From Cyclobacteriaceae bacterium (GTDB lineage: Bacteria > Bacteroidota > Bacteroidia > Cytophagales > Cyclobacteriaceae): a stretch of 13,729 bases of DNA. The stretch spans positions 1 through 13,729 of the forward strand of contig VFKK01000229.1 in assembly GCA_009885605.1 (NCBI GenBank), written 5' to 3'. Of the stretch, positions 6,412 through 13,522 are shown one piece after another (the stretch's first letter is position 1; each line of letters begins with the position of its first letter). A model generated the notes under the pieces. That model saw only the letters and a program-made list of their open reading frames with translations, did not search any database and was not told where the DNA came from. The position numbers were made by a program, and so were the translations under genes.

Positions 6412-7806
6412 ATGAAAGTAAAACAACACACCATCAAAAAACAGGTGGAATTATCGGGGGTAGGTCTTCATACAGGAGTCATATCGAATATGACTTTCGT
6501 ACCCGCACCTCCTAATCACGGAATTAAGTTTCAAAGAATTGACCTTGAAGGTCGTCCAACTGTCGATGCAGACTGCGATTTGGTTGTCGACGTTTCGAGG
6601 GGAACTACACTTGAGCAGAATGGAGCTCGTGTTTACACAGTTGAGCATGTACTTGCGGCCCTGGTTGGATTAGAAATAGATAATTTATTGATTCAGCTGG
6701 ATGGTCCTGAGCCTCCGATTATGGATGGATCTTCAATTCAATTCATCGAAGTTCTGGAAGATGTAGGATTTGAAGAGCAAAACGCGTTGCGAAGATTCTT
6801 TGAAGTGCGCGAAAGTATTCAATACAAAGACACTGCCCGGGAAGTGGAAATGGTGGCTTTGCCCACAGACAACTACCGGGTGACAGTGATGGTGGATTAC
6901 AACTCTCCGGTTTTGGGAAGTCAGCACGCATCTATCACGGACATTAGTCAATTCAGAACTGAAATTGCCTCTTGTCGTACTTTTTGCTTTTTACACGAAC
7001 TCGAAATGCTTTATAACTCCAATCTCATAAAGGGTGGAGATCTTAATAATGCCATCGTGGTAGTGGACAGAATTGTGGAAGAAAAAGAGCTGGTTCATTT
7101 GGCAAAAATGTTTAACAAGCCAAAGGTGGAAGTAAAAAAAGAAGGCATTTTGAACAATGTTGATCTTCGCTACCGAAACGAACCTGCACGGCATAAATTA
7201 TTGGATGTTGTGGGAGATTTGGCATTGGTAGGAAGACCACTCAAAGCACAGATTTTGGCTGCTCGTCCCGGACACGCAGCTAATGTAGCTTTTGCAAAGA
7301 AGCTAAAAAGAGCCATGGAAAAAGCTGGCTCCACCCATATCCCCTATTATGATCCGAAGCTTCCGCCAGTAATGGACATCAATCAGATCAGCAATATCCT
7401 TCCTCACCGCTATCCATTTCAATTAATTGATAAAATTATTTACCTGGACGAAACAGTGGTAGCCGGGGTAAAGAATGTAACCATAAATGAGCCTTATTTT
7501 ATGGGCCATTTCCCCGGAAATCCTGTGATGCCGGGAGTCATGCAAGTAGAGGCTATGGCACAAACAGGAGGTATTTTGGTTTTAAGTTCGGTAGAAGATC
7601 CAGAAAATTATTGGACATACTTCCTCGGGATTGAAAACTGCAAATTCAGAAAAATGGTGCTTCCGGGAGATACCCTGGTTTTTAAGTGTGAACTATTGGC
7701 GCCAATCAGAAGAGGGATAGCAAAGATGCGAGGAGAAGCATATGTCGGGAACACCTTGGTATGTGAAGCTGTAATGACTGCAAGCATAACCCGAAAAGAA
7801 TCATGA
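6412..7806 (+). CDS. lpxC/fabZ: Bifunctional LpxC deacetylase / FabZ dehydratase
   Basis: This is a fusion of two enzymes. Residues about 1-305 are LpxC, the zinc deacetylase of UDP-3-O-acyl-N-acetylglucosamine and the committed step of lipid A synthesis. E78/H79 (TVEHV), H261 and D265 (RHKLLDVVGD) and H288 (RPGHAAN) match the base, zinc ligands and acid of the family. Residues about 318-464 are FabZ, which dehydrates 3-hydroxyacyl-ACP in fatty acid synthesis, with H366 (GHFPGN) and E380 (QVEAMAQ) as the catalytic pair. The two halves are joined by a short linker around PYYDPKLPPV. Fusion of these activities is known in Bacteroidota and physically links competing uses of 3-hydroxyacyl-ACP. 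The LpxC part carries about 23 extra residues between the zinc ligands compared with E. coli (about 222-248). The stop overlaps the lpxA start by four bases (ATGA), implying coupled translation. Confidence 0.96.
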   Translation: MKVKQHTIKKQVELSGVGLHTGVISNMTFVPAPPNHGIKFQRIDLEGRPTVDADCDLVVDVSRGTTLEQNGARVYTVEHVLAALVGLEIDNLLIQLDGPEPPIMDGSSIQFIEVLEDVGFEEQNALRRFFEVRESIQYKDTAREVEMVALPTDNYRVTVMVDYNSPVLGSQHASITDISQFRTEIASCRTFCFLHELEMLYNSNLIKGGDLNNAIVVVDRIVEEKELVHLAKMFNKPKVEVKKEGILNNVDLRYRNEPARHKLLDVVGDLALVGRPLKAQILAARPGHAANVAFAKKLKRAMEKAGSTHIPYYDPKLPPVMDINQISNILPHRYPFQLIDKIIYLDETVVAGVKNVTINEPYFMGHFPGNPVMPGVMQVEAMAQTGGILVLSSVEDPENYWTYFLGIENCKFRKMVLPGDTLVFKCELLAPIRRGIAKMRGEAYVGNTLVCEAVMTASITRKES

Positions 7807-8582
7807 TCAGCACAATGGCTCACATAGACCCAAAAGCTGATTTGGGTACTAACGTACACGTAGATCCTTTCACCATGATCCATGAAAATGTCGTCATTGG
7901 TGAAAATTCATGGATTGGATCAAATGTAACAATCTTCCCGGGTGCCAGAATCGGTAAAAACTGTAAGATTTTTCCCGGAGCTGTAATTGCCGGAATACCT
8001 CAGGACCTTAAATTTCAGGGAGAAGATTCTACTGTAGTAATTGGTGATAATACCACGATTCGTGAATGCGTCACAATATCAAGAGGAACTGTTGACAAGC
8101 AGACGACGATTATTGGAAGGAATTGTTTGCTGATGGCCTACGTCCATGTGGCACACGATTGTGTGATCGGAAATCATGTCATCATAGCCAATTCTGTTCA
8201 GATTGCCGGCCATGTATCGATTGACGATTGGGCAATTGTTGGCGGCTCAAGTGCTGTTCACCAATTTGTGAAAATCGGAATGCACTCAATGGTATCCGGC
8301 GGATCACTTGTCAGAAAAGACGTTCCCCCTTTTACAAAGGCAGCTAGAGAACCACTTTCTTACGCGGGTGTCAATTCTCTGGGCTTACGAAGAAGAGGAT
8401 TTTCCAGTGACAGCATCGCTCATATTCAGGAAGTCTATCGATTCCTTTTTCTCAATAGTATGAACAATAGCAAGGCTTTAGAGGAAATTGAAGTCAACCT
8501 GCCAGCGACTAAGGAAAGAGACGAAATTTTGAATTTTATCCGCTCCTCCGAACGAGGAGTGATGAAGGGCTACATCAATTAA
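7803..8582 (+). CDS. lpxA: UDP-N-acetylglucosamine O-acyltransferase LpxA
   Basis: LpxA catalyses the first step of lipid A synthesis, moving a 3-hydroxyacyl chain from acyl carrier protein to the 3-OH of UDP-GlcNAc. The protein (259 residues, close to the usual length of about 260) has a hexapeptide-repeat beta-helix (about 5-185) and a helical C-terminal domain. Diagnostic motifs are IPQDLKFQGE (65-74), YVHVAHDC (113-120) with the catalytic His H118, GGSSAVHQFVKIG (147-159) and GVNSLGLRRRGF (189-200). The ATG at 7803 overlaps the lpxC/fabZ stop; a second ATG four codons later (MAHIDP) is also possible. The ABC ATPase gene follows after one base. Identification is confident; chain-length preference cannot be read by eye. 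Confidence 0.96.
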   Translation: MISTMAHIDPKADLGTNVHVDPFTMIHENVVIGENSWIGSNVTIFPGARIGKNCKIFPGAVIAGIPQDLKFQGEDSTVVIGDNTTIRECVTISRGTVDKQTTIIGRNCLLMAYVHVAHDCVIGNHVIIANSVQIAGHVSIDDWAIVGGSSAVHQFVKIGMHSMVSGGSLVRKDVPPFTKAAREPLSYAGVNSLGLRRRGFSSDSIAHIQEVYRFLFLNSMNNSKALEEIEVNLPATKERDEILNFIRSSERGVMKGYIN

Positions 8583-8583
8583 T

Positions 8584-9204
8584 ATGCTCGAAGTCCAATT
8601 AGATGGTGCGTCGAAACGCTTCCAATTTGAATGGATTTTTAAAAATCTCAGCTTGGCTCTTTCCCAGGGAAATTCACTCGCTGTCACAGGAAGCAATGGT
8701 TCAGGCAAATCCACTCTACTAAAATGTATAAGCGGATCCATTCCCTTGACCTCTGGTAAAATTCTTTATACAAAGGACCAAAGTTTAATTTCAGATACAG
8801 AATGGTTCTCGAATATGACTTTCGCAGCACCCTACATGGAATTGCCTGAGGAATTCATGCTTGAAGAATTATTAAAATTTCACTTCAAATTCAAGTCACC
8901 AGTCAACCAGATTTGCGTGGCCGAAATGATGGAAATCATGTATCTCACTCCGGATAAATTTAAACCTGTGAGCCATTTTTCTTCCGGTATGAAACAGCGA
9001 CTGAAGCTTGGATTGGCATTTTTTTCAGATGTCCCACTTGTGCTATTGGATGAGCCAACTTCAAATCTGGACAAGAAGGGAATTGATTGGTATCTGGAAT
9101 TGATTGCAAAATTCTCCTCTCAAAAAATCGTGATTATTTGCTCCAATGATCCCAAGGAATACGATTTCTGCGAACAAAAAATCGTACTGGAAGATTATAA
9201 ATAA
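8584..9204 (+). CDS. ABC-type ATPase subunit with noncanonical Q- and H-loops
   Basis: This is a 206-residue ABC nucleotide-binding domain standing alone. The Walker A motif GSNGSGKST (36-44), signature FSSGMKQRL (132-140), Walker B with catalytic Glu (VLLDEP, D156/E157) and D-loop SNLD (160-163) are all intact, so ATP binding and hydrolysis are plausible. The usual Q-loop Gln is not visible: the expected place reads TFAAPYMEL (79-87). The H-loop His is replaced by Asn (CSNDP, N188). No membrane partner is encoded in the window. The gene starts one base after lpxA, so it is co-expressed with lipid A synthesis, but its substrate is unknown; the partner permease may be encoded elsewhere, or the protein may not be a transporter subunit. 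Family assignment is firm and function is open. Confidence 0.85.
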   Translation: MLEVQLDGASKRFQFEWIFKNLSLALSQGNSLAVTGSNGSGKSTLLKCISGSIPLTSGKILYTKDQSLISDTEWFSNMTFAAPYMELPEEFMLEELLKFHFKFKSPVNQICVAEMMEIMYLTPDKFKPVSHFSSGMKQRLKLGLAFFSDVPLVLLDEPTSNLDKKGIDWYLELIAKFSSQKIVIICSNDPKEYDFCEQKIVLEDYK

Positions 9205-9208
9205 GCTA

Positions 9209-9227
9209 CGGCTTTGAACTTTAGCCG
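9209..9227 (+). terminator. Weak hairpin after the lpx gene run
   Basis: A five-base GC-rich stem CGGCT/AGCCG with a nine-base loop lies just after the ABC gene stop and is followed by AT-rich sequence (TATATTTAATTTT) without a clean T-run. It may terminate the HD-lpx transcript. The stem is short, so this is tentative. Confidence 0.3.
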
Positions 9228-9242
9228 ATATATTTAATTTTA
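9213..9242 (+). promoter_or_regulatory. Probable promoter of the small lipoprotein gene
   Basis: TTTG (9213-9216) is followed after 18 bases by TAATTTTA (9235-9242), one mismatch from TAnnTTTG and identical to the -7 element proposed for porX. The expected start near 9248 would leave a leader of about 16 bases before the ATG at 9264. The -33 element begins at the last base of the 5' arm of the 9209-9227 hairpin and extends into its loop. Confidence 0.4.
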
Positions 9243-9263
9243 CAGGTATTAAAACTTTTGAAT

Positions 9264-9752
9264 ATGAAATCAACACTTCTTCGAATTGCACTTTTAGCTT
9301 GGGTAATTGTGATTACTCAGAGCTGTGGCGGAGATGATCCCACACCTGCTCCTCCACCAAAAACCGCTGAGCAGTTAGCGACAGAAGCTCTAACCGGAAC
9401 TGGCACTCAAATTTGGGGAATTGCAGGCGGCGGATCAGTGGTGCGAGGAACTACAACGGTTACGGATTTATATTCAACCTTCGAACTGGTTCTCACTTCT
9501 GGTTCTGCGAAAACCTACACTTCGAAAAATAATAATGACCTGTTTGACAATGCAGGAAACTGGTCTTTTGCAGGATCCAACTTTGATAAATTTACACTGA
9601 CTGGCTCAAAGCCAGCAGCCGGAAGAGAAATTTCTTTCACCAGAACCGGAGACAATCTTCGATTAGCATTTACAATTCCAGCGCCCGGAGCAAGGATAAA
9701 CGGAACCTTTGCGGTAGCCGGGTCCTATGTCTTTACAATGCTTAAAAAATAA
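9264..9752 (+). CDS. Small secreted lipoprotein of unknown function
   Basis: The 162-residue product starts with a lipoprotein-type signal: a charged N-terminus (MKSTLLR), a hydrophobic core (IALLAWVIVIT) and a Cys at residue 20 (QSCGGDD). The lipobox is loose, as is common in Bacteroidota. The acidic residues directly after the Cys (CGGDD) resemble the export signal that sends Bacteroidota lipoproteins to the cell surface. A Pro-rich spacer (PTPAPPP) follows, then a soluble, probably beta-rich domain rich in Thr, Ser and Gly (about 35-162) in which I recognise no family for certain. The pattern GNWSFAGSNFDKFTLTG looks like lipocalin-like or other small beta-sandwich lipoproteins, but this is only an impression. 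I use the ATG at 9264; a TTG two codons earlier is less likely. It appears to be a single-gene unit with its own promoter and terminator. Confidence 0.75.
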   Translation: MKSTLLRIALLAWVIVITQSCGGDDPTPAPPPKTAEQLATEALTGTGTQIWGIAGGGSVVRGTTTVTDLYSTFELVLTSGSAKTYTSKNNNDLFDNAGNWSFAGSNFDKFTLTGSKPAAGREISFTRTGDNLRLAFTIPAPGARINGTFAVAGSYVFTMLKK

Positions 9753-9772
9753 TTGATAAGGAGTTTACAACT

Positions 9773-9800
9773 AAAAAGGGAGCCCGAAAGCTCTCTTTTT
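9773..9800. terminator. Strong, probably bidirectional terminator
   Basis: An 11-bp stem pairs 9773-9783 (AAAAAGGGAGC) with 9790-9800 (GCTCTCTTTTT) around a six-base loop, with a single G-T wobble. The A-run and T-run make it work in either direction. It lies 20 bases after the lipoprotein stop and touches the stop codon of the convergent mutS2, so it probably ends both transcripts. Confidence 0.85.
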
Positions 9801-12187
9801 TATTTCAAAGTGACTAGTGTAACTCCTGCTCCGCCTCTATCGGCATGTTCATCTTCCATTTTTTTCACCGGACTCATGTGTTTGAGCAAATTGCGGGTAA
9901 TCTGTCTTAAGATTCCATCTCCCTTTCCATGGACAATTCTCAAATCCTTGACCCCCAGCATGTGACCCTCATCAATGAACGTTTGAATCAGCGGTAAAAT
10001 CTCTTCCCCTCTTTTACCCCTCAAATCCAGGTTGTAAGAGAAATCCATCATCTTCTCATTGGTATTGTAGCCCACGCGGGAAGCAATCGCTTTCACCTCT
10101 TTTTTAACCTGAGTATGCGAAATTTTTTCCAGCCTGGAGATTTTTACATTTGACTTCAACTCTCCAATGGCGATCTCAGCCTCCTTATTTTTGATTCGGA
10201 GCACTTCCGCGATCGCTCCGTTATCTTTCAATCTCACCCAATCTCCTTCAGAGATTTTTCCGCCGATGACCTCAACTTCCGGATCTTTGATTACAAGTTT
10301 CTCAGGCTTCACTTCTTCCTTAAAAACCTCCAATTCTTTCCGAATCTGCTTGGTTACCTCCTTTTCGGCTTTCCCTTCTTTGATCTCGCGAATCGCAGAT
10401 TCTATCTTTTTATTCGTTTGGTCAAGCAAAGCTTTTGCTTCTAGCTTGGCCTCTTGGATATATTTCTTTTTAGTCAGTTCAAGCGTCTCCTTCATCTGAT
10501 TGTATTCCTGAAGACGGGCTTTCAGCAACTTCTCTTTTGATTTGGCTTCTGTAAGTAGGATTGAATATTGATTTTTTTCGTTTTCCAATTGAGTCAAAAG
10601 CCGATCGTATCTCACGCGTTCCTCCCCAATATTTGCCTTTGCGTATTCCAAAATTTCTTTTGAAATCCCGATTTTCGAAGCTATTTCCAGCGCAAATGAT
10701 GATCCTGGCTTCCCGATTTCTAGTTGATACAAAGGCTCCAATCTATCCACATCGTATCGCATCGCCCCATTTACAAGCCCTTGATTCTTATTGGCAACTT
10801 GCTTCAGATTACCGTAATGGGTCGTAAGCACACCAAATGCACCCAATTTATTGAGAGACAAAAGAATAGCCTCAGCAATTGCTCCTCCGAATTGAGGTTC
10901 TGTTCCTGTTCCAAATTCATCAATGAACAGGATTGTCTTGCGATTCGCAAACTGGGTGAAATGTTTCATGCTCATCAAGTGTGAGCTATAGGTACTCAGG
11001 TCATTTTCAAGATTTTGTTCGTCACCAATGTCGATAAAGAAATTATCAAAAAGCGAGCTTTTTGAATCCGGATGAACCGGAATCAAGAGCCCGGACTGAA
11101 GCATGTACTGAAGCAGGGCAACAGTCTTCAGAGCAACGGATTTACCTCCGGCATTTGGCCCGGAGATCACCAAAAGGCGCTCATGCCCTCCCAATTTCAC
11201 ATCCAAAGGAGTAATCTTTTTGCCTTGGGTCTTCAGCGCCATTTCCAAAAGCGGATGCCTTGCCCGTGTCCAGGAAAGGATTCTTTCTTTAATGATTTCA
11301 GGCTTGGTGCTCTCAGTTTTCTGCGCAAATTTTGCTTTTGCCCGGATGAAGTCCATCAACCCAAGAAAATTAGTGGCTTTGCGCAAAGCTGGAATAGCAG
11401 GTCTCAGCTTGTCGGTAAGTAAAGTTAAAATTTTAATGATTTCGCGCCGCTCCATGTATTCCAGATCACGAATCTCATTGTTGATATCGAGCGCCTCCTC
11501 GGGTTCCATGAAGACTGTCTGGCCTGTGGCCGACTCGTCGTGAATAAAACCCCGCAACTTTCGCTTATTTTCTGCGGCAACAGGAATAACCAAACGCCCT
11601 CCGCGAATAGTCATCGAGGCATCTTCGGGGGTGAGACCTTTGGCACGTGCTTCTTTGAAAATACGGTCCATTACTTTGCGCAAGCGACCTTCTTCGTAAA
11701 TAATCTGAGCCCGAATCAGCTGCAATTCCTTGCTGGCATTGCTTCTGATTTTGCCTTTTTCGTCAATGATCGTATCGATGGCTTTGAGCAAGCTCAAATC
11801 AAGATCTATCAACAAGCCCAGCAGCTGACTCAAAACCGGGTAAAATTCACCGTTCTTTTGGAAGAAAGTTATGCAACCCTTTAGCGTCAGCAATGCGCCT
11901 TTGAGTTCGTAAAAATCTTCCTCGTCCAGAAACGCCCCTTCGAGTTTGGCTTTTTCCAGGTACGGAGTGAGATTGGTGAAATGAGAGGAAGGGAACATTT
12001 CCCCCGAAATAAGTATCCTCTGAAATTCTTCTGTTTGATCCAAAAGTTTGGTAACCAGATTGTAATCTGAGGAAAAAGCCATTCGATCGACATATTCCTT
12101 TCCAAGGGGTGAAGTACATTCATCCTTAAGAAAGTCTTTGATCTTCAGAAAATTGATTTTTTGTTCGAGATTTGAAGGGTATAGCAT
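9800..12187 (-). CDS. mutS2: Endonuclease MutS2
   Basis: MutS2 is a MutS-family ATPase with a nuclease tail. It lacks the mismatch-recognition domains of MutS and is implicated in limiting recombination or, in some bacteria, in rescuing collided ribosomes. The 795-residue protein shows the core and clamp regions (about 1-310), the ATPase domain with Walker A GPNAGGKS (343-350), Walker B ILFIDEFGTG (419-428) and TTHYGNLK (455-462), a long charged coiled coil (about 515-630), a KOW-like linker (about 645-690) and a C-terminal Smr domain (about 715-795). That domain carries LDLRG (720-724) and HGKGDG (753-758), both linked to nuclease activity. The length is normal and I see no break. Its ATG shares one base with the stop of the DUF4296 gene upstream (TAATG), so translation is likely coupled. 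It ends at the shared terminator. Confidence 0.96.
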   Translation of the reverse strand: MLYPSNLEQKINFLKIKDFLKDECTSPLGKEYVDRMAFSSDYNLVTKLLDQTEEFQRILISGEMFPSSHFTNLTPYLEKAKLEGAFLDEEDFYELKGALLTLKGCITFFQKNGEFYPVLSQLLGLLIDLDLSLLKAIDTIIDEKGKIRSNASKELQLIRAQIIYEEGRLRKVMDRIFKEARAKGLTPEDASMTIRGGRLVIPVAAENKRKLRGFIHDESATGQTVFMEPEEALDINNEIRDLEYMERREIIKILTLLTDKLRPAIPALRKATNFLGLMDFIRAKAKFAQKTESTKPEIIKERILSWTRARHPLLEMALKTQGKKITPLDVKLGGHERLLVISGPNAGGKSVALKTVALLQYMLQSGLLIPVHPDSKSSLFDNFFIDIGDEQNLENDLSTYSSHLMSMKHFTQFANRKTILFIDEFGTGTEPQFGGAIAEAILLSLNKLGAFGVLTTHYGNLKQVANKNQGLVNGAMRYDVDRLEPLYQLEIGKPGSSFALEIASKIGISKEILEYAKANIGEERVRYDRLLTQLENEKNQYSILLTEAKSKEKLLKARLQEYNQMKETLELTKKKYIQEAKLEAKALLDQTNKKIESAIREIKEGKAEKEVTKQIRKELEVFKEEVKPEKLVIKDPEVEVIGGKISEGDWVRLKDNGAIAEVLRIKNKEAEIAIGELKSNVKISRLEKISHTQVKKEVKAIASRVGYNTNEKMMDFSYNLDLRGKRGEEILPLIQTFIDEGHMLGVKDLRIVHGKGDGILRQITRNLLKHMSPVKKMEDEHADRGGAGVTLVTLK

Positions 12188-12537
12188 TAGAATTTATCTT
12201 CGATTCCACCGGAAGACTCTCTCACAACCAAGGAATCAACGACACGGGCGTAGATTCTGTCCATGATTGCCGGGTCTTGCAAATAGTATATCATACTTCT
12301 GGTGAAAACTGAATCCTCCACTTGATGTTTGACAAATACTTCTTTTTCAAGCAAAGAATAAAGTACCTGGGAAGAATCGTAAGGAATAGGCAAAGAGCTG
12401 GCAATTCCTTCTGTCAAGTGAATATCTATCAGGACATTAACCATCTCCTCCTCTGAGAGTAAGTCTTTTGGTTTGGGGTTATCTTCACATCCTGCCATGG
12501 AAAGGAGGAGTAAACAGGCTAAAACAAGTCTTTTCAC
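12187..12537 (-). CDS. DUF4296 lipoprotein
   Basis: This 116-residue protein has a lipoprotein signal (MKRLVLACLLLLSMAGC, Cys 17 after a good lipobox SMAG) followed by an acidic start (CEDN). The body matches the DUF4296 pattern, a short all-helical domain found almost only in Bacteroidota; LLSEEEMVNVLIDIHLTEG is its typical opening. The function of the family is unknown. The start is GTG at 12537-12535: an in-frame TGA lies two codons upstream and the signal peptide begins directly after the GTG, so no other start fits. The stop overlaps the mutS2 ATG by one base. The protein is expected to be anchored in the outer or inner membrane facing the periplasm. Confidence 0.85.
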   Translation of the reverse strand: MKRLVLACLLLLSMAGCEDNPKPKDLLSEEEMVNVLIDIHLTEGIASSLPIPYDSSQVLYSLLEKEVFVKHQVEDSVFTRSMIYYLQDPAIMDRIYARVVDSLVVRESSGGIEDKF

Positions 12538-12541
12538 AGCT

Positions 12542-12549
12542 CAAAATTA
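12542..12549 (-). promoter_or_regulatory. Perfect TAnnTTTG element just before the DUF4296 start
   Basis: On the minus strand TAATTTTG ends four bases before the GTG start of the DUF4296 gene. It matches the Bacteroidota -7 consensus exactly, but the -33 region has only TTTA with a short spacing. If used, the transcript would start at or next to the start codon. The match may be chance in AT-rich DNA. Confidence 0.25.
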
Positions 12550-12643
12550 GGTTTTTTTAACGGATAAACTTCTCAGCCTTTCGGCCATCTTAATTTTATA
12601 ATTCGCCATAGTGCTTTAACTTAGACTGTTCAAATCACCCCTC

Positions 12644-13522
12644 ATGAACGAGCTGTTTAGCAAGTTAAGAAAGTACGAAATAATGATCCGCAAGGTGGCG
12701 AACAACCACCTACAAGGAGAATATCAATCGCTTTTCAAGGGGTCAGGACTTGAATTTGACGATCTGCGTCCCTATCAATACGGAGACGACGTAAGAACGA
12801 TCGATTGGAAAGCCTCTGCCAAAGGCCATGGGACTTTCGTAAAAACGTTTCGAGAGGACAAAGACCAATCAGTCTATTTTCTTCTGGACATAAGCGGAAG
12901 CCAAGACATAGGCCAGCCTGGTCATAAAAAAATCGATCAGGGAAAAATAATCGCAGGCGTCTTAACTCTTGCCGCTGTTTTCGAAGGAAGCCAGGTGGGA
13001 TTGATCAGCTATTCTGACCAAAAGGAAAAGCTTATCCTTCCTGCAAAAGGAGGAAGACAGGGAGTAAAAATGATCCGGGGAATTTTTGAGCATGAAAACA
13101 TTTCACTCAAAACTGATCTCAACTCCATGTTTTCATTTGCTTTGAATCTGATAAAAAAACGAAGTGTAATCGTCGTGATCTCAGATTTCATCGATGAAGG
13201 GTACGAGCGTTCGCTTCGGGCAATGGCCGAGCGGCATGACCTGGTTGCGATCCAACTCACAGATCCAAGAGAATCTGCCCTTCCATCCTTGGGGATAATC
13301 CCCATTTACGACAAAGAAAAAGGGAAAACTACCTGGGTAAATACGGCCTTTGGGAGTTTTTCCAAAAAAATAGCCGATACCTTTACCACAGAGCGTGAAT
13401 ACTTGCGGGAAATCTGTAAGAAAAACCAAATAAATTACCTTTCCATCGACACCACTCAGGACATTGTAAGTCCGCTCATCGAGCTCTTCAAGTATCGTAA
13501 CAAAAGCATGAAACGTGGGTAA
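12644..13522 (+). CDS. DUF58 family protein with VWA-type MIDAS
   Basis: The 292-residue protein has the DUF58 signature GSGLEFDDLRPYQYGDDV (33-50) followed by RTIDWKASAK (51-60), then a von Willebrand A-like fold. The metal-site motif is DISGS (82-86), with further candidate ligands T157 (LKTDLN) and D181 (VISDF). There is no signal peptide or membrane segment, so it is cytoplasmic. DUF58 genes usually lie next to a MoxR AAA+ ATPase and Bat genes (VWA and TPR proteins), and the pair is thought to act in chaperone-like or envelope-stress functions; the exact role is unknown. Here no MoxR gene lies directly upstream, since the DUF4296-mutS2 pair diverges. The next gene begins inside the last eight bases, which fits the start of a Bat operon. 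Confidence 0.88.
   Translation: MNELFSKLRKYEIMIRKVANNHLQGEYQSLFKGSGLEFDDLRPYQYGDDVRTIDWKASAKGHGTFVKTFREDKDQSVYFLLDISGSQDIGQPGHKKIDQGKIIAGVLTLAAVFEGSQVGLISYSDQKEKLILPAKGGRQGVKMIRGIFEHENISLKTDLNSMFSFALNLIKKRSVIVVISDFIDEGYERSLRAMAERHDLVAIQLTDPRESALPSLGIIPIYDKEKGKTTWVNTAFGSFSKKIADTFTTEREYLREICKKNQINYLSIDTTQDIVSPLIELFKYRNKSMKRG

Noticed and set aside
11072..11884. Several plus-strand open frames of about 90-116 codons opposite mutS2, and similar ones opposite porX, ald and lpxC
   Set aside because: They are antisense shadows of clear genes, with no recognisable domains, no upstream ribosome sites of note and poor compositional character.
12575..12592. GCC-TTTC-GGC element in the DUF4296/DUF58 intergenic region as a terminator or operator
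   Set aside because: The arms are only three bases and the flanking genes are divergent, so no terminator is expected there.
12644..13522. DUF58 gene as part of a complete MoxR-DUF58 defence-like module
   Set aside because: No MoxR ATPase gene is adjacent in the window and the downstream gene is incomplete, so no module can be shown.
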